Positions 49,329 to 57,303 of a stretch of 64,000 bases of DNA are shown here, in pieces (the first letter of the stretch is position 1; every line of letters starts with the position of its first letter). Made by a program: the position numbers and the translations under genes. Source of the DNA: Enterovibrio baiacu. GTDB lineage: Bacteria > Pseudomonadota > Gammaproteobacteria > Enterobacterales > Vibrionaceae. Under the pieces are notes generated by a model that saw only the letters and a list, made by a program, of their open reading frames with translations, was not told the DNA's origin and searched no databases. Where the stretch lies: assembly GCF_004120195.1 (NCBI RefSeq), contig NZ_SCHN01000010.1:62001-126000 (forward strand), in the 5' to 3' direction.

Positions 49329-49432
49329 TATCAATTCTAGCTTTTTTCGTCCCACAAGCACGATCTAGGTTTTCTGACAGCGGGAAGTTTAAGCAAAGCA
49401 GAACGTCATGAAAGACAGAACAAAAAGAAAAA

Positions 49433-49450
49433 AAGCCGGAATTCCGGCTT
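49433..49450 (-). terminator. Minus-strand terminator after the 32-residue peptide gene
   Basis: The perfect palindrome AAGCCGGAATTCCGGCTT is followed on the minus strand by a T-rich run. It lies seven bases beyond the small ORF at 49457-49555, giving that ORF a complete gene structure. Confidence 0.85.
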
Positions 49451-49456
49451 CTAAGG

Positions 49457-49555
49457 TTACCTTGCTAGAAACTCTATCAAGGTAGGTAGGTAAAAACATA
49501 AGACTACTATTACTGCTATCAATTTTACTTCGGTCTTACTGAGCATGTTTAACAT
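49457..49555 (-). CDS. 32-residue single-helix membrane peptide
   Basis: Start ATG at 49555 with AAGGAG six bases upstream, stop TAA, terminator right after: a well-formed tiny gene. The product begins MLNMLSKTEVKLIA, continues with a hydrophobic helix VIVVLCFYLPTLIEF and ends LAR. The size and one-helix layout resemble type I toxin peptides and other small membrane effectors, but I cannot assign it. Lies between the umuD remnant and the AbiE module. Confidence 0.6.
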   Translation of the reverse strand: MLNMLSKTEVKLIAVIVVLCFYLPTLIEFLAR

Positions 49556-49608
49556 GGCTTTCTCCTTAGTTGTTAAGCCACGCCCCACGTTATAGAAAAA
49601 TCAGGGCT

Positions 49609-49755
49609 TTAATTCCCGCTAACGATGGTTTTTTCGTTGATTGGCCTTGAGTAGGACAGTTTTCCATCCTGTACCTGAACATCCTCACTCCCCATTTCCA
49701 GACATTCAGACGACTGACAGCACCACTTAAATACCTCGAAGGGGTCTATATCCAA
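49609..49755 (-). pseudogene. Small ORF/remnant of an island repeat element (copy L)
   Basis: 48 codons from a TTG, no ribosome site. The product contains FEVFKWCCQSSECLEMGS, which parallels FKLCRRSFECPEMGSQ encoded on the same strand at 51646-51801. DNA identity is clear over CCCATTTCC(A/G)GACATTCA. The two copies flank the AbiE genes. Probably decayed pieces of one mobile-element gene. Confidence 0.45.
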
Positions 49756-49819
49756 CTGGAAAATATATTACCCTAGTGATATATTTCATGAATCATGAAA
49801 ATTATTTAATCGTGAAAAA

Positions 49820-50800
49820 ATGGAACAGCAGATATTGAGTCAGGCATTGGATGCACTGCCTGAGCACATCGAGATCACCGACATCCATTATCAGTACACC
49901 GATGCGCGAGACAGTGGCGTAGATGCCACCGTGGCCCTAAAAATAGCAGGGGAAACACGGACATTTGATATCGACATCAAACGTATTCACCGCAAAGCGA
50001 CACTGGATGCTTTTCTACAAGCACAACGCCAGCGTGAAACCCTGCTGATCTGCAATCCACTCAGCGCTTTTTTGCGACAGTACAGTGAAGAGAAAGGCAT
50101 CAACTATATAGACGAAGCTGGTAACGCCCATATTGTTCAGCCCGGCTTTTTCCTCCATATAGAAGGAAAGAAGCAGGAAAAGACTCAGGACACGCGCCCC
50201 ACCTTGAGTGTGGGGATCATGAAATGCCTGTTTGCCCTGCTGGCTGACGATACGCTCCTCAATCGCCCCTATGAAGTGATAGCCGAAAAGTCCGGTGTTT
50301 CACTCGGGATGGTCAGTAAAACACTGAAGTACCTTATCGATATTCAGGCTATCCCCAAAGACAAAAAGTCCCGACGCTTTTTGGATAGATCTACCCTTAT
50401 TCAGCAATGGCTGGCGGCATACCCTCAAGTGCTCAGAAAAAAACTGGCCCCCTTTCGGGTAAAAACGCCGCTGCATTGGCAAGCCATGACGCTGGGAGAG
50501 GGAGAGCTCTGGGGGGGAGAAGTCGCAGCAGCACAGTTAACCGATTATCTGGAGCCGGAAGAATACTGGCTGTTTACCCGCGATCCGATACAGAAAAAAA
50601 TGCGCGAGCTTGAGGCGCGCCCCTCCGCTGATGGGCAACTCCTGATTGCTGCCCCTTTTTGGGGAAAAAGCCTAAGTGTAAACACAACCGCTCAGGCCCT
50701 GCTCACCGTGGCAGAGCTTCTGGCCAGCAACGATAGCCGTAACCGAGAAGCCGCAGAGATTTTAAATGACCAATACCTACACCTTCACTCACTCCCTTAA
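49820..50800 (+). CDS. Type IV toxin-antitoxin system AbiEi-like antitoxin
   Basis: 326 residues. A central winged helix-turn-helix (~150-195: YEVIAEKSGVSLGMVSKTLK) is followed by KKSRRFLDRSTLIQQWLAAY and a C-terminal domain with GEGELWGGEVAAAQLTDYL, the layout of AbiEi_2-type antitoxins found on integrative elements. It is expected to repress its own promoter and to neutralise the nucleotidyltransferase encoded next. Overlaps that gene by 35 bases, so expression is coupled. The N-terminal ~120 residues carry an added domain. Role in phage abortive infection or island maintenance is by analogy. Confidence 0.82.
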   Translation: MEQQILSQALDALPEHIEITDIHYQYTDARDSGVDATVALKIAGETRTFDIDIKRIHRKATLDAFLQAQRQRETLLICNPLSAFLRQYSEEKGINYIDEAGNAHIVQPGFFLHIEGKKQEKTQDTRPTLSVGIMKCLFALLADDTLLNRPYEVIAEKSGVSLGMVSKTLKYLIDIQAIPKDKKSRRFLDRSTLIQQWLAAYPQVLRKKLAPFRVKTPLHWQAMTLGEGELWGGEVAAAQLTDYLEPEEYWLFTRDPIQKKMRELEARPSADGQLLIAAPFWGKSLSVNTTAQALLTVAELLASNDSRNREAAEILNDQYLHLHSLP

Positions 50801-51581
50801 CCCGCAGTTTGAACAGGCACTTGATAACCTGGTGCGGATCATTAACGGGCTTGGTGTACCTTATTTCATTGCCGGAGCCACCGCCCGTGATGTGGTGCTT
50901 CACGGCATTCATGGCTACCCGCCAATCCGCGCCACACGGGATATTGATACCGCTATTTTGGTCGACAGCTGGGACGCTTTTCATGCAACCAGAGAGAAGC
51001 TGCTGACAGCTGGCTTAAAAACCTCCCGTGTTGAACACCGGTTAACTGAGCCTAAGACGCAGCTACCGATTGATATCATTCCGTTCGGCGCAGTGGCAGA
51101 TTCGAAAGGTGATATCACCTGGCCACCGCATTTTGATATCACCATGTCGGTGGCCGGCTTTCAGGAAGCCTATGACTCCTCCCAGACCGTGGCCTGGAAC
51201 GATCTCACTTTTCAGGTAGCTTCCCTGCCTGGGCTCGCACTTTTGAAGCTGATAGCCTGGCTCGAACGCGGGGCAGAAAACCGTAAAGATGCAACGGATT
51301 TCTTCACGGTACTTAACCGCTACCACGAAATTCATGACGGGCGTTTATGGGAGGATTACGTTCCTGGTGAAGCACTCGGCTACGATGTTGAAAGACAAGG
51401 CGCTTACTTGCTGGGCATTGACTTGAAACCGCTACTCACCACTTCGACGCTTGACGCTGTCACAACGGTTCACGACAAACCGGACCCTTTTATCGCTGCC
51501 ATTGCTGCGACACACCGTGGCGCTGATATTGACCGTGTCAGTCAGTTACTCGCCGATTTCTGGCTAGGGTGCGAGATATAG
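50766..51581 (+). CDS. AbiEii-like nucleotidyltransferase toxin
   Basis: 271 residues. The nucleotidyltransferase core is clear: the IAGATARDVVLHG helix start (35-47) and the catalytic Asp pair in ATRDIDTAI (59 and 61), then LPIDIIPFGAVAD giving the third acidic position. The helical C-terminal part has LALLKLIAWLERGAENRKDA, where the Lys/Asp pattern is typical of AbiEii/AbiGii toxins. Such enzymes act on RNA, for example tRNA acceptor ends, to block growth. Translationally coupled to the AbiEi gene. The pair sits between two diverged repeat elements, which suggests it moved as a cassette. Confidence 0.85.
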   Translation: MTNTYTFTHSLNPQFEQALDNLVRIINGLGVPYFIAGATARDVVLHGIHGYPPIRATRDIDTAILVDSWDAFHATREKLLTAGLKTSRVEHRLTEPKTQLPIDIIPFGAVADSKGDITWPPHFDITMSVAGFQEAYDSSQTVAWNDLTFQVASLPGLALLKLIAWLERGAENRKDATDFFTVLNRYHEIHDGRLWEDYVPGEALGYDVERQGAYLLGIDLKPLLTTSTLDAVTTVHDKPDPFIAAIAATHRGADIDRVSQLLADFWLGCEI

Positions 51582-51645
51582 CCCTTTAAACAACGGGCAT
51601 CACTGACGTAAGTGATGACCGTTATGCCAATTCAATAAACCAGCA

Positions 51646-51801
51646 CTAAAGCCTGGTATTCAGCCCTGTTAACTCACTGAACACCCCTTCGAGCATGTCG
51701 CAATACACCCCAGACTGACTGCCCATTTCCGGACATTCAAACGACCGGCGGCACAGCTTAAACGCCGTGACGGTGTAAGTATCAGACGGGTCCAGCACCA
51801 C
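51646..51801 (-). pseudogene. Remnant of an island repeat element (copy R)
   Basis: 51 codons from a GTG: LDPSDTYTVTAFKLCRRS, FECPEMGSQ, then VYCDMLEGVFSELTGL. The DPSDTYTVT...VYCDML...F...TGL pattern resembles small proteins of integrative conjugative elements, from memory. No good ribosome site and closed upstream by a stop. Homologous to 49609-49755 on the other side of the AbiE genes. Confidence 0.45.
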
Positions 51802-52026
51802 CCGAATGCGGTTAATGCCCCCTCATCGCCGTTTTCGCCTGCCTTCCCGAAGGCGCTGCACGGTTCTGGCCATCAAGGGCGCGCCGTTTGCGTTTATTTA
51901 CCCTTGAAGGACAGGTTCAGCAGTGCCAAGGAAAAGAAGGCGGCGAGAGCGACGATGAAGGGAAACCACAAGGAGAAAACCACAGGTGAAACCGCCCACC
52001 GCCTTAGCAGCACTTTGGCGAAGACG

Positions 52027-52111
52027 GTGAAAGCTCTTGATCTGCGCCCTTACCAATCCAGCCCTGATAGTTACCCGAATGGGCCAAGACGTTGCGAAGC
52101 GTGGTTAGACT
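52027..52111. repeat. Island-flanking repeat, copy 2
   Basis: Direct-orientation partner of 46501-46582, 5.5 kb away; similarity begins at GTGAA and ends at TTAGAC/GAGAC. The DNA between the copies includes all recognisable foreign genes of the left island segment. Confidence 0.75.
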
Positions 52112-52385
52112 TGGTTGAACCGGCGAGACAAGGGAGGAACGACCGCCGGAGAGACGTGTGAAATAGAGCATGGTTGCCCGAAGGGTGCTGATAAATTTGC
52201 GTGATACGTTGCACTTTTTAATACGCTTTTCTCAAATATTGAAGCTTATCCGCACTAATCAGATAGATAAAAAACGCATCCTATTTGGCTATGATCTAAA
52301 TCAACGTATTTGTCCCTTCGTGATCGTCTAATCACCAGATTGAGAGGGAGAGCAAACCACTCAAGATCATGATATTAAATAAAAA

Positions 52386-52414
52386 AAAGCCCCGCATTTT
52401 ATGCGGAGCTTTAA
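52386..52414 (-). terminator. Hairpin, strongest as a minus-strand terminator
   Basis: AAAGCcccGCAT and ATGCggaGCTTT form an interrupted stem with loop TTT; on the minus strand a T-run of eight follows. It ends only 15 bp before the start of the plus-strand 32-residue peptide, so a transcript antisense to that gene could terminate here. Confidence 0.6.
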
Positions 52415-52429
52415 TTAAAAGGAACCCGT

Positions 52430-52528
52430 ATGACAGAAATCATCGAATTTCTTTTGGCCATTACTGGAGTGATTACCGCACTCACAGGCCTTTTGAAAGT
52501 TTACATGTCAAACAAACAGGAGAGCTAA
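52430..52528 (+). CDS. 32-residue hydrophobic membrane peptide, toxin-like
   Basis: ATG at 52430 preceded by AAAGGAACCCGT, a good ribosome site; stop TAA at 52526. The product starts MTEIIEFLLAITGVITALTG, continues LLKVYMSNK and ends QES: one apolar helix followed by a short polar tail, the layout of type I toxins such as Fst. The minus-strand terminator just upstream would suit an antisense regulator. No family match; toxin role is inference. Confidence 0.55.
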   Translation: MTEIIEFLLAITGVITALTGLLKVYMSNKQES

Positions 52529-52786
52529 CCCCATAACTGTGTATTGTTCCCGCAATGCACAGTTCCTATTTGATAAGAAAACCTAACATATAGAGCAATT
52601 CAAAAAATTGATCTAGATGATAGGAGAGAGAAATTCACCGCACCAAGAAAACAAACCAATGTTAGTTTCTTGACGGTAACCACTTGAAAAAAATGGGTAA
52701 AACCCCATCTATTAAATAGCCATAACCTGCTCGTGGCTTACAGACAGGTTTGGTGGCTTCCTCATATCCAATGGAGATTTTCGGAT

Positions 52787-52987
52787 ATGAATGGAACCAC
52801 TAAAGACAAAGACCTAAATGCACCTATAACACTACTCGAAGAACTAGAAAAAGAAGGGAAACTTACTGAAGATCAGAAAGCAAAACTGAACACCATCCGT
52901 TCAGGGCAAAAAAGCCGCTTTAACATCACGAGTATCATTAAAGCTTTTTGGTTTCTGTGTAGGCTTTTTGAATTTTTCTATGGCTAA
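52787..52987 (+). CDS. Small island protein with C-terminal hydrophobic helix
   Basis: 66 residues from the ATG at 52787 (a GTG frame extends to 52733). GGAG lies about 10 bases upstream. The N-terminal part is a charged helix pair (ITLLEELEKEGKLTEDQKAK), then a basic stretch and an aromatic C-terminus IIKAFWFLCRLFEFFYG that probably touches the membrane. AT-rich like its surroundings. Not recognised. Confidence 0.5.
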   Translation: MNGTTKDKDLNAPITLLEELEKEGKLTEDQKAKLNTIRSGQKSRFNITSIIKAFWFLCRLFEFFYG

Positions 52988-53230
52988 TCAAGAGGTGGCA
53001 CTCATGATTTTGACTTCGAGATAAGGAGGACTATCGAACAGGACAGACTCATCATAGATTCAAGCAACACTTAAACAGCAATACATACGTAAGGAGTAAA
53101 ATATGAACAAAACTCCTAGTAACCAACAACACTAACCACTGTAACCACTTGGGGGAGCGCCATTTCCTCCGGTGAGGGATACAAAGTTTGAAGCAGCAAT
53201 ATTTGTATTCAAGAGCGGGACACTGAAACA
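52988..53230. other. Short leader-like ORFs with strong ribosome sites
   Basis: A 10-codon ORF at 53103-53135 (MNKTPSNQQH) has AAGGAG seven bases before its ATG. A six-codon ORF near 53004 (MILTSR) follows GAGGTGG, and AAGGAGG at 53022-53028 precedes no normal start. These may be leader peptides or decayed gene starts ahead of the frame at 53231. Confidence 0.35.
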
Positions 53231-53551
53231 GTGACTACTTTCTTCGGACAACAAGTAAATATAACCAACTATCGACCAGTAAAACTGGGCCTTAGCTACA
53301 CAAATCAACGTGTGTTAGCTGGCTTAGAATTTACTACGTGGGTAGATATTGATAAGCATCTAGAGCAGCATTGGCTGTCCCTTGAATGTGAACCAAGAAA
53401 ACCTATTTGCTTTATTGATACCGAAGCATTGCCACCGAAAGAAACTTACCCTCGACACAAGAATTCTTCGATAGTACTGTTCTGGACAAAACTGCTGAGA
53501 GTAACGAGGAAGTTGGGAAGGCAGCCTCCGATTGTTATCAAGTATGCATAG
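53231..53551 (+). CDS. Hypothetical island protein
   Basis: 106 residues from a GTG at 53231 with only a weak GGGA upstream. Mixed composition without membrane helix: FFGQQVNITNYRPVKLGLSY, then FTTWVDIDKHLEQHWLSLEC and a basic C-terminus (RKLGRQPPIVIKYA). No motif recognised. Coding status uncertain; the length and codon use are acceptable but there is no supporting neighbour. Confidence 0.4.
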   Translation: MTTFFGQQVNITNYRPVKLGLSYTNQRVLAGLEFTTWVDIDKHLEQHWLSLECEPRKPICFIDTEALPPKETYPRHKNSSIVLFWTKLLRVTRKLGRQPPIVIKYA

Positions 53552-53849
53552 TCACAACACACCACTACGCATTATACCCATAGTGTTAAATACAAAACGT
53601 CCAATTCTTATCCTGTTTTTCAACCCACTCACCTCCCAACTCTCGTCCAACTGCTCAATCCCTCACCAGCACACTAAAAAAGGAAACGGATTCCGCATTT
53701 ACCCTAAGAAAAACAACGAAAAACGTTGCATTTTTCGGCGCTGAGAATAGCATCCAGACATTGATTATTTGCTGGGTTTTCGCGGCGTTTTTGCCTTGAA
53801 GATTGCGACTATCCAAGCCTCCTATTCCTATAAGAAGTATTCAACTCCG

Positions 53850-54965
53850 ATGACAAGAAAAGCGCTCGTTTTGCTTTCAGCAGTCCTTTTGTCTGCTTGT
53901 TCGTCCGCGCCGGAAACACCACCGTGCGATTGCTCAACCCCACAGCCCCCGATTACCACCACCTCGCCAGACAAAGACCAAAAAGCGATTGCGGCGTTGT
54001 TTGCGTATTTGGCGAAAGAAGCCAAGAAAGAATGGGGAGACGATGAATATGTGGAATCAGGTAAGCACCGCTATGTGAAATACCTTGATGGGTATGCAAC
54101 ACGCGCACACATTGATTTTGATGCCGGTAAAATTTATGTGTCCACCATTTCCCAGCATCAGCCAAAAGAGAAACTGCAAAAGGCCATTGTTCAAACCTTG
54201 TTGATGCCTGCTGATGCAAAGTATGACGATTTATTTACTGACAAGAACATTGCCCTAAAAGGGAAGCCGTTCTTTCTTGGGCAAGTGGTCGATCAAGAGG
54301 GTAAAGCGATTGAATGGGAATGGCGTGCGAACCGTTTTGCCGACCATTTGATTGGTAACAAACTACAATCTAAAGCCATGAAGAAAGGCACGGCGTATTA
54401 CGTGCAAATTGACATGGTCAAAGATCACCTTGAGCAGCGCGAATACCAATACGCGCACATCGTGCGTGATGCCGCGAAACGCTACAACATTCCTGAAGAT
54501 CTGATTTACGCGGTGATCAAAACCGAAAGCAGCTTTAACCCTTATGCGGTAAGCCATGCGGGTGCGTATGGATTGATGCAGGTGATTCCTAAAACGGCGG
54601 GTGCCGATGTGTTTAATCTGGTGAAGAAGAAACCCGGCATTCCCACCAAGGAATACCTGTTTGATCCTGCGAACAACATCGACACTGGCGCGGCGTATTT
54701 ACACATTCTGAAAACCCGTTACCTGCGCGAAGTCACCAACCCTTCTTCTCGCCATTTCAGCATGATTTCGGCGTATAACGGTGGCACGGGCGGTGTATTG
54801 GCCACCTTCCATTCAGATCGCAAACGCGCAATGGTAGAGCTAAACCGCAAATCGCCGAAACAGGTGTACGACGCACTGACAACCCAACACCCGAAAGGGG
54901 AAGCACGCCGTTACTTGCAGAAAGTGCTCTACTTCCAGAAAGACTTTAAGGAAGGCAAGATTTAA
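53850..54965 (+). CDS. mltC: Membrane-bound lytic murein transglycosylase C
   Basis: 371 residues from the ATG at 53850 (frame open to 53769). Signal peptide with lipobox VLLSAVLLSACSS, so an outer-membrane lipoprotein. An N-terminal DUF3393-type domain (~40-200) precedes the SLT catalytic domain, with catalytic Glu in AVIKTESSFNPYAVS, then GLMQVIPKTAG and a final MISAYNGGTGGV. Cleaves peptidoglycan with 1,6-anhydro product. In many gammaproteobacteria mltC follows mutY-yggX; here that upstream context is replaced by the island. Confidence 0.93.
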   Translation: MTRKALVLLSAVLLSACSSAPETPPCDCSTPQPPITTTSPDKDQKAIAALFAYLAKEAKKEWGDDEYVESGKHRYVKYLDGYATRAHIDFDAGKIYVSTISQHQPKEKLQKAIVQTLLMPADAKYDDLFTDKNIALKGKPFFLGQVVDQEGKAIEWEWRANRFADHLIGNKLQSKAMKKGTAYYVQIDMVKDHLEQREYQYAHIVRDAAKRYNIPEDLIYAVIKTESSFNPYAVSHAGAYGLMQVIPKTAGADVFNLVKKKPGIPTKEYLFDPANNIDTGAAYLHILKTRYLREVTNPSSRHFSMISAYNGGTGGVLATFHSDRKRAMVELNRKSPKQVYDALTTQHPKGEARRYLQKVLYFQKDFKEGKI

Positions 54966-54968
54966 ACG

Positions 54969-54999
54969 AAAACGCCCCAGACAATGCTGGGGCGTTTCT
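54969..54999. terminator. Terminator between mltC and the kinase gene
   Basis: AACGCCCCAG pairs with CTGGGGCGTT over loop ACAATG, with flanking A and T runs serving the convergent genes. Confidence 0.9.
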
Positions 55000-55021
55000 T
55001 TTGATGGGTAGCGTGTCTTCG

Positions 55022-56227
55022 CTATGCTGCTGGCATGGACACTTTCACGCCTAGGCCGGGTGACGCATGATGCAAGCTGATCGTCCCGTGGTGTAGCCCT
55101 GCAACGGCTTTTGCCAAAGAGAGCCCTAGCCCTAAGCCGCCGTCAGTGCGGCTTTTGTCTACGCGATATAAGCGCTCGAACACACGCTCCATCTCCGCCT
55201 CTGGAATGCCAGGGCCGTTGTCTTCCACGCGCAGCCACACGTCGTTACTTTCGTTATCCAAACCACAGCTTAATGTGATTTTGCTGCCCGCAGGGCAATA
55301 CCTCAGGGCGTTTTCAATCAAGTTAGCCACTTGTTGAATTAGCAACTCTCGGTCGCCTTGAATCATCAAGGGTTGCGACGGTTTTTCTACCACCAGTTGC
55401 ATCTCGGCATCTTCGGCAACATCGACATAAATTTCTGCCACCGTATCGACGATTTGCGTCAGATCGGTGTCAGTAAATCGGCTGCGTCGTGCGCCAGACT
55501 CAATCTGGGTGATGCGCAGCAAGGCATCAAAAATAGACGCTAACCGTTGCGAGTCCACCAGCGCCTGATCTAACTCTGCGATCAAGCTTTCATCCATGCC
55601 GTTTTCCGAATCGTCTACGTCTTGACGGAGCGTCAGCAGGTTATGGCGAAGGCGGGTGATCGGGGTTTTGAGTTCATGAGCGATGTTGGCAGAAATGTCG
55701 CTCATGGCGGCTACTGAGCCTTCAAGGCGAGACAGCATCTCATCGACAGACACGGAAATACGCGCCAAATCGTTATAGGTGTGCATCTCGCCCGTTCGAG
55801 CGGAAAGATCCCCTTCTGCTGCCGCGCTGAGTACCCGCTCAATGCGAGAGATGCGCTGCTGACTCAAGCGACTCATGCCGATGACGATCGCGGTGGTGAA
55901 AATGGACACCAAGACACCCGCCAGAATAAAGCCCGACGTTAACACTGCAAGAATCTCATCATCTTCGATGGGATCTTCATCGATATCATGTTCAACACCA
56001 ATCGCGAGTTGCTTGGATTCTTTGACGATTTCTCGGTTTTGTTTGCTCAGTTCATAATCCACGTAAAGAATGGTCACGGTCGCCATCAACACGAGGCTAA
56101 ACACAGAGACAAGGCCAAACATGATGCCCTGTTGAATGGCCGAGCTTTTCAATTTGGTAGGAAGGCGATTCAGCAAGTAATGCATTGAGAACTTGCGCTG
56201 CCATGCGTCTCTCAGCATTTGCTTCAT
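55022..56227 (-). CDS. Sensor histidine kinase (OmpR/EnvZ-type partner)
   Basis: 401 residues. Two membrane helices (~33-56 and ~94-118) enclose a short, very acidic periplasmic loop (EHDIDEDPIEDDE), suggesting sensing of cations or cationic peptides. HAMP (~119-172), then HisKA with His184 in IAHELKTPITRLRHNL, and HATPase_c with NLIENALRY, DNGPGIPE and GGLGLGLSLAK. The start overlaps the stop of the response-regulator gene by four bases (ATGA). Functions with that regulator; a PepSY protein nearby is a probable target or modulator. Confidence 0.94.
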   Translation of the reverse strand: MKQMLRDAWQRKFSMHYLLNRLPTKLKSSAIQQGIMFGLVSVFSLVLMATVTILYVDYELSKQNREIVKESKQLAIGVEHDIDEDPIEDDEILAVLTSGFILAGVLVSIFTTAIVIGMSRLSQQRISRIERVLSAAAEGDLSARTGEMHTYNDLARISVSVDEMLSRLEGSVAAMSDISANIAHELKTPITRLRHNLLTLRQDVDDSENGMDESLIAELDQALVDSQRLASIFDALLRITQIESGARRSRFTDTDLTQIVDTVAEIYVDVAEDAEMQLVVEKPSQPLMIQGDRELLIQQVANLIENALRYCPAGSKITLSCGLDNESNDVWLRVEDNGPGIPEAEMERVFERLYRVDKSRTDGGLGLGLSLAKAVAGLHHGTISLHHASPGLGVKVSMPAA

Positions 56228-56922
56228 TTAGCGCCCTCACTGGTGCGGTGTTCAAGTTTGTAGCCCGCGCCGCGAACGGTTTGGATCAGGGAGTCGCCGA
56301 ACGGCTTTTCTACTTTGTTTCGAAGGCGGCTGATGTGCGTTTCTACCACGCTGGTTTGGGGATCGAAATGAATATCCCACACATGCTCAAGCAACATAGT
56401 ACGTGTAATCACACGGCCAGGGTGGCGCAAAAAGAGCTCAAGAATACGAAATTCCTTGGGCTGTAAATCGAGGAGTTGCCCTTGTCGGGTGGCGGTGTGC
56501 TCAAACAAATTCAATACCAAATCGCCAAACGATAATTCCGGTTTCGTTTCGGTGGAGGTCAGCACAGCGCGGCGAGAAAGCGCCGTTACGCGGGCAATCA
56601 ATTCAGAAAATGCAAAGGGCTTGGTGAGATAATCGTCGCCCCCCGCTTCTAGGCCTTCCACGCGATCATCAACACCGCCGAGGGAGGTAAGAAACAAAAT
56701 AGGTGTACCAATTTGTGCAGCGCGTAGTGCCTTCACTAACGACAAGCCATCAAGGCCGGGCAGCATGCGATCGACGATCGCCACATCAAATTGTTCCGTC
56801 ATGCAAAGTGTCAACGCGTACTTGCCGTCGTCGGCGACTTCGACCTGATGCCCCGCTTCTCGCAGGCCTTTTTCAACAAAACTGCTCAGACTGACATCAT
56901 CTTCAACCAGTAACACGCGCAT
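56224..56922 (-). CDS. OmpR family response regulator
   Basis: 232 residues. Receiver domain with MRVLLVEDDV acidic pocket, phospho-acceptor Asp51 in VAIVDRMLPGLDG and Lys in DYLTKPF; C-terminal winged helix with LQPKEFRILELFLRHPGRVI and ETHISRLRNKVEKPFGDSLI. Works with the kinase that follows it in the same operon. Upstream on the same strand are a small membrane protein and a PepSY protein, likely regulon members. Confidence 0.95.
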   Translation of the reverse strand: MRVLLVEDDVSLSSFVEKGLREAGHQVEVADDGKYALTLCMTEQFDVAIVDRMLPGLDGLSLVKALRAAQIGTPILFLTSLGGVDDRVEGLEAGGDDYLTKPFAFSELIARVTALSRRAVLTSTETKPELSFGDLVLNLFEHTATRQGQLLDLQPKEFRILELFLRHPGRVITRTMLLEHVWDIHFDPQTSVVETHISRLRNKVEKPFGDSLIQTVRGAGYKLEHRTSEGAK

Positions 56923-56954
56923 GTCGGTTCTCTCTTCTAAAAAAACGCTGCGGC

Positions 56955-57221
56955 TTACGCCGCAACGATTGGATCATTTGGTGCGCTTTCTTCCGTTGGG
57001 TTAGCAACATCATTTTGCGCCGCTTTGCGTTGTTGCCATTTCATCATGATGATCGCGGCAACACCGGCAAGTAAACATGCTCCTAGTGTAACCAGTCCCA
57101 TCATAAAAAACAGAGAGAAAGCAACAACACCGCCTAAGGCTTGCAATCCATTTTCACGCACGTTTTTAGATAGGTTTTTTGCACGTTTCCACATATTCGA
57201 ATACATACTTGATTCACTCAT
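56955..57221 (-). CDS. Small membrane protein
   Basis: 88 residues from the ATG at 57221, with AAGGAG seven bases upstream (frame open to 57284). A basic amphipathic N-terminus (MYSNMWKRAKNLSKNV) is followed by one or two apolar helices (VAFSLFFMMGLVTLGACLLAGVAA split by a glycine) and a polar C-terminus. No family recognised. Lies between the response regulator and the PepSY gene on the same strand, so it may be part of their stimulon. Confidence 0.75.
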   Translation of the reverse strand: MSESSMYSNMWKRAKNLSKNVRENGLQALGGVVAFSLFFMMGLVTLGACLLAGVAAIIMMKWQQRKAAQNDVANPTEESAPNDPIVAA

Positions 57222-57303
57222 GGTCTTCTCCTTAATGGGGTGTTTGAAAGCACACCCCGTTTTATTGACTTGGGTCGTTCGCATTTACTCAAACAACGGG
57301 GGA

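Larger units (their letters stand above)
51582..52429. other. Island interior without intact genes
   Basis: Holds remnant copy R (51646-51801), mobile-element-like DNA (51820-51900), a plus frame 51904-52161 that contains repeat copy 2 and is probably a fragment, and a hairpin at 52386-52414. No complete recognisable gene. The base composition falls sharply after ~52,160. Confidence 0.5.

Noticed and set aside
46501-52111. Integron attC (VCR-like) sites as explanation of the island repeats
   Set aside because: The copies lack the attC core sites and the imperfect-palindrome layout, and no integrase gene is present.
51904-52161. 85-codon plus frame containing island repeat copy 2
   Set aside because: Arg/Lys-rich with no ribosome site; the repeat's minus strand gives the more protein-like reading, so I treat it as a fragment rather than a gene.
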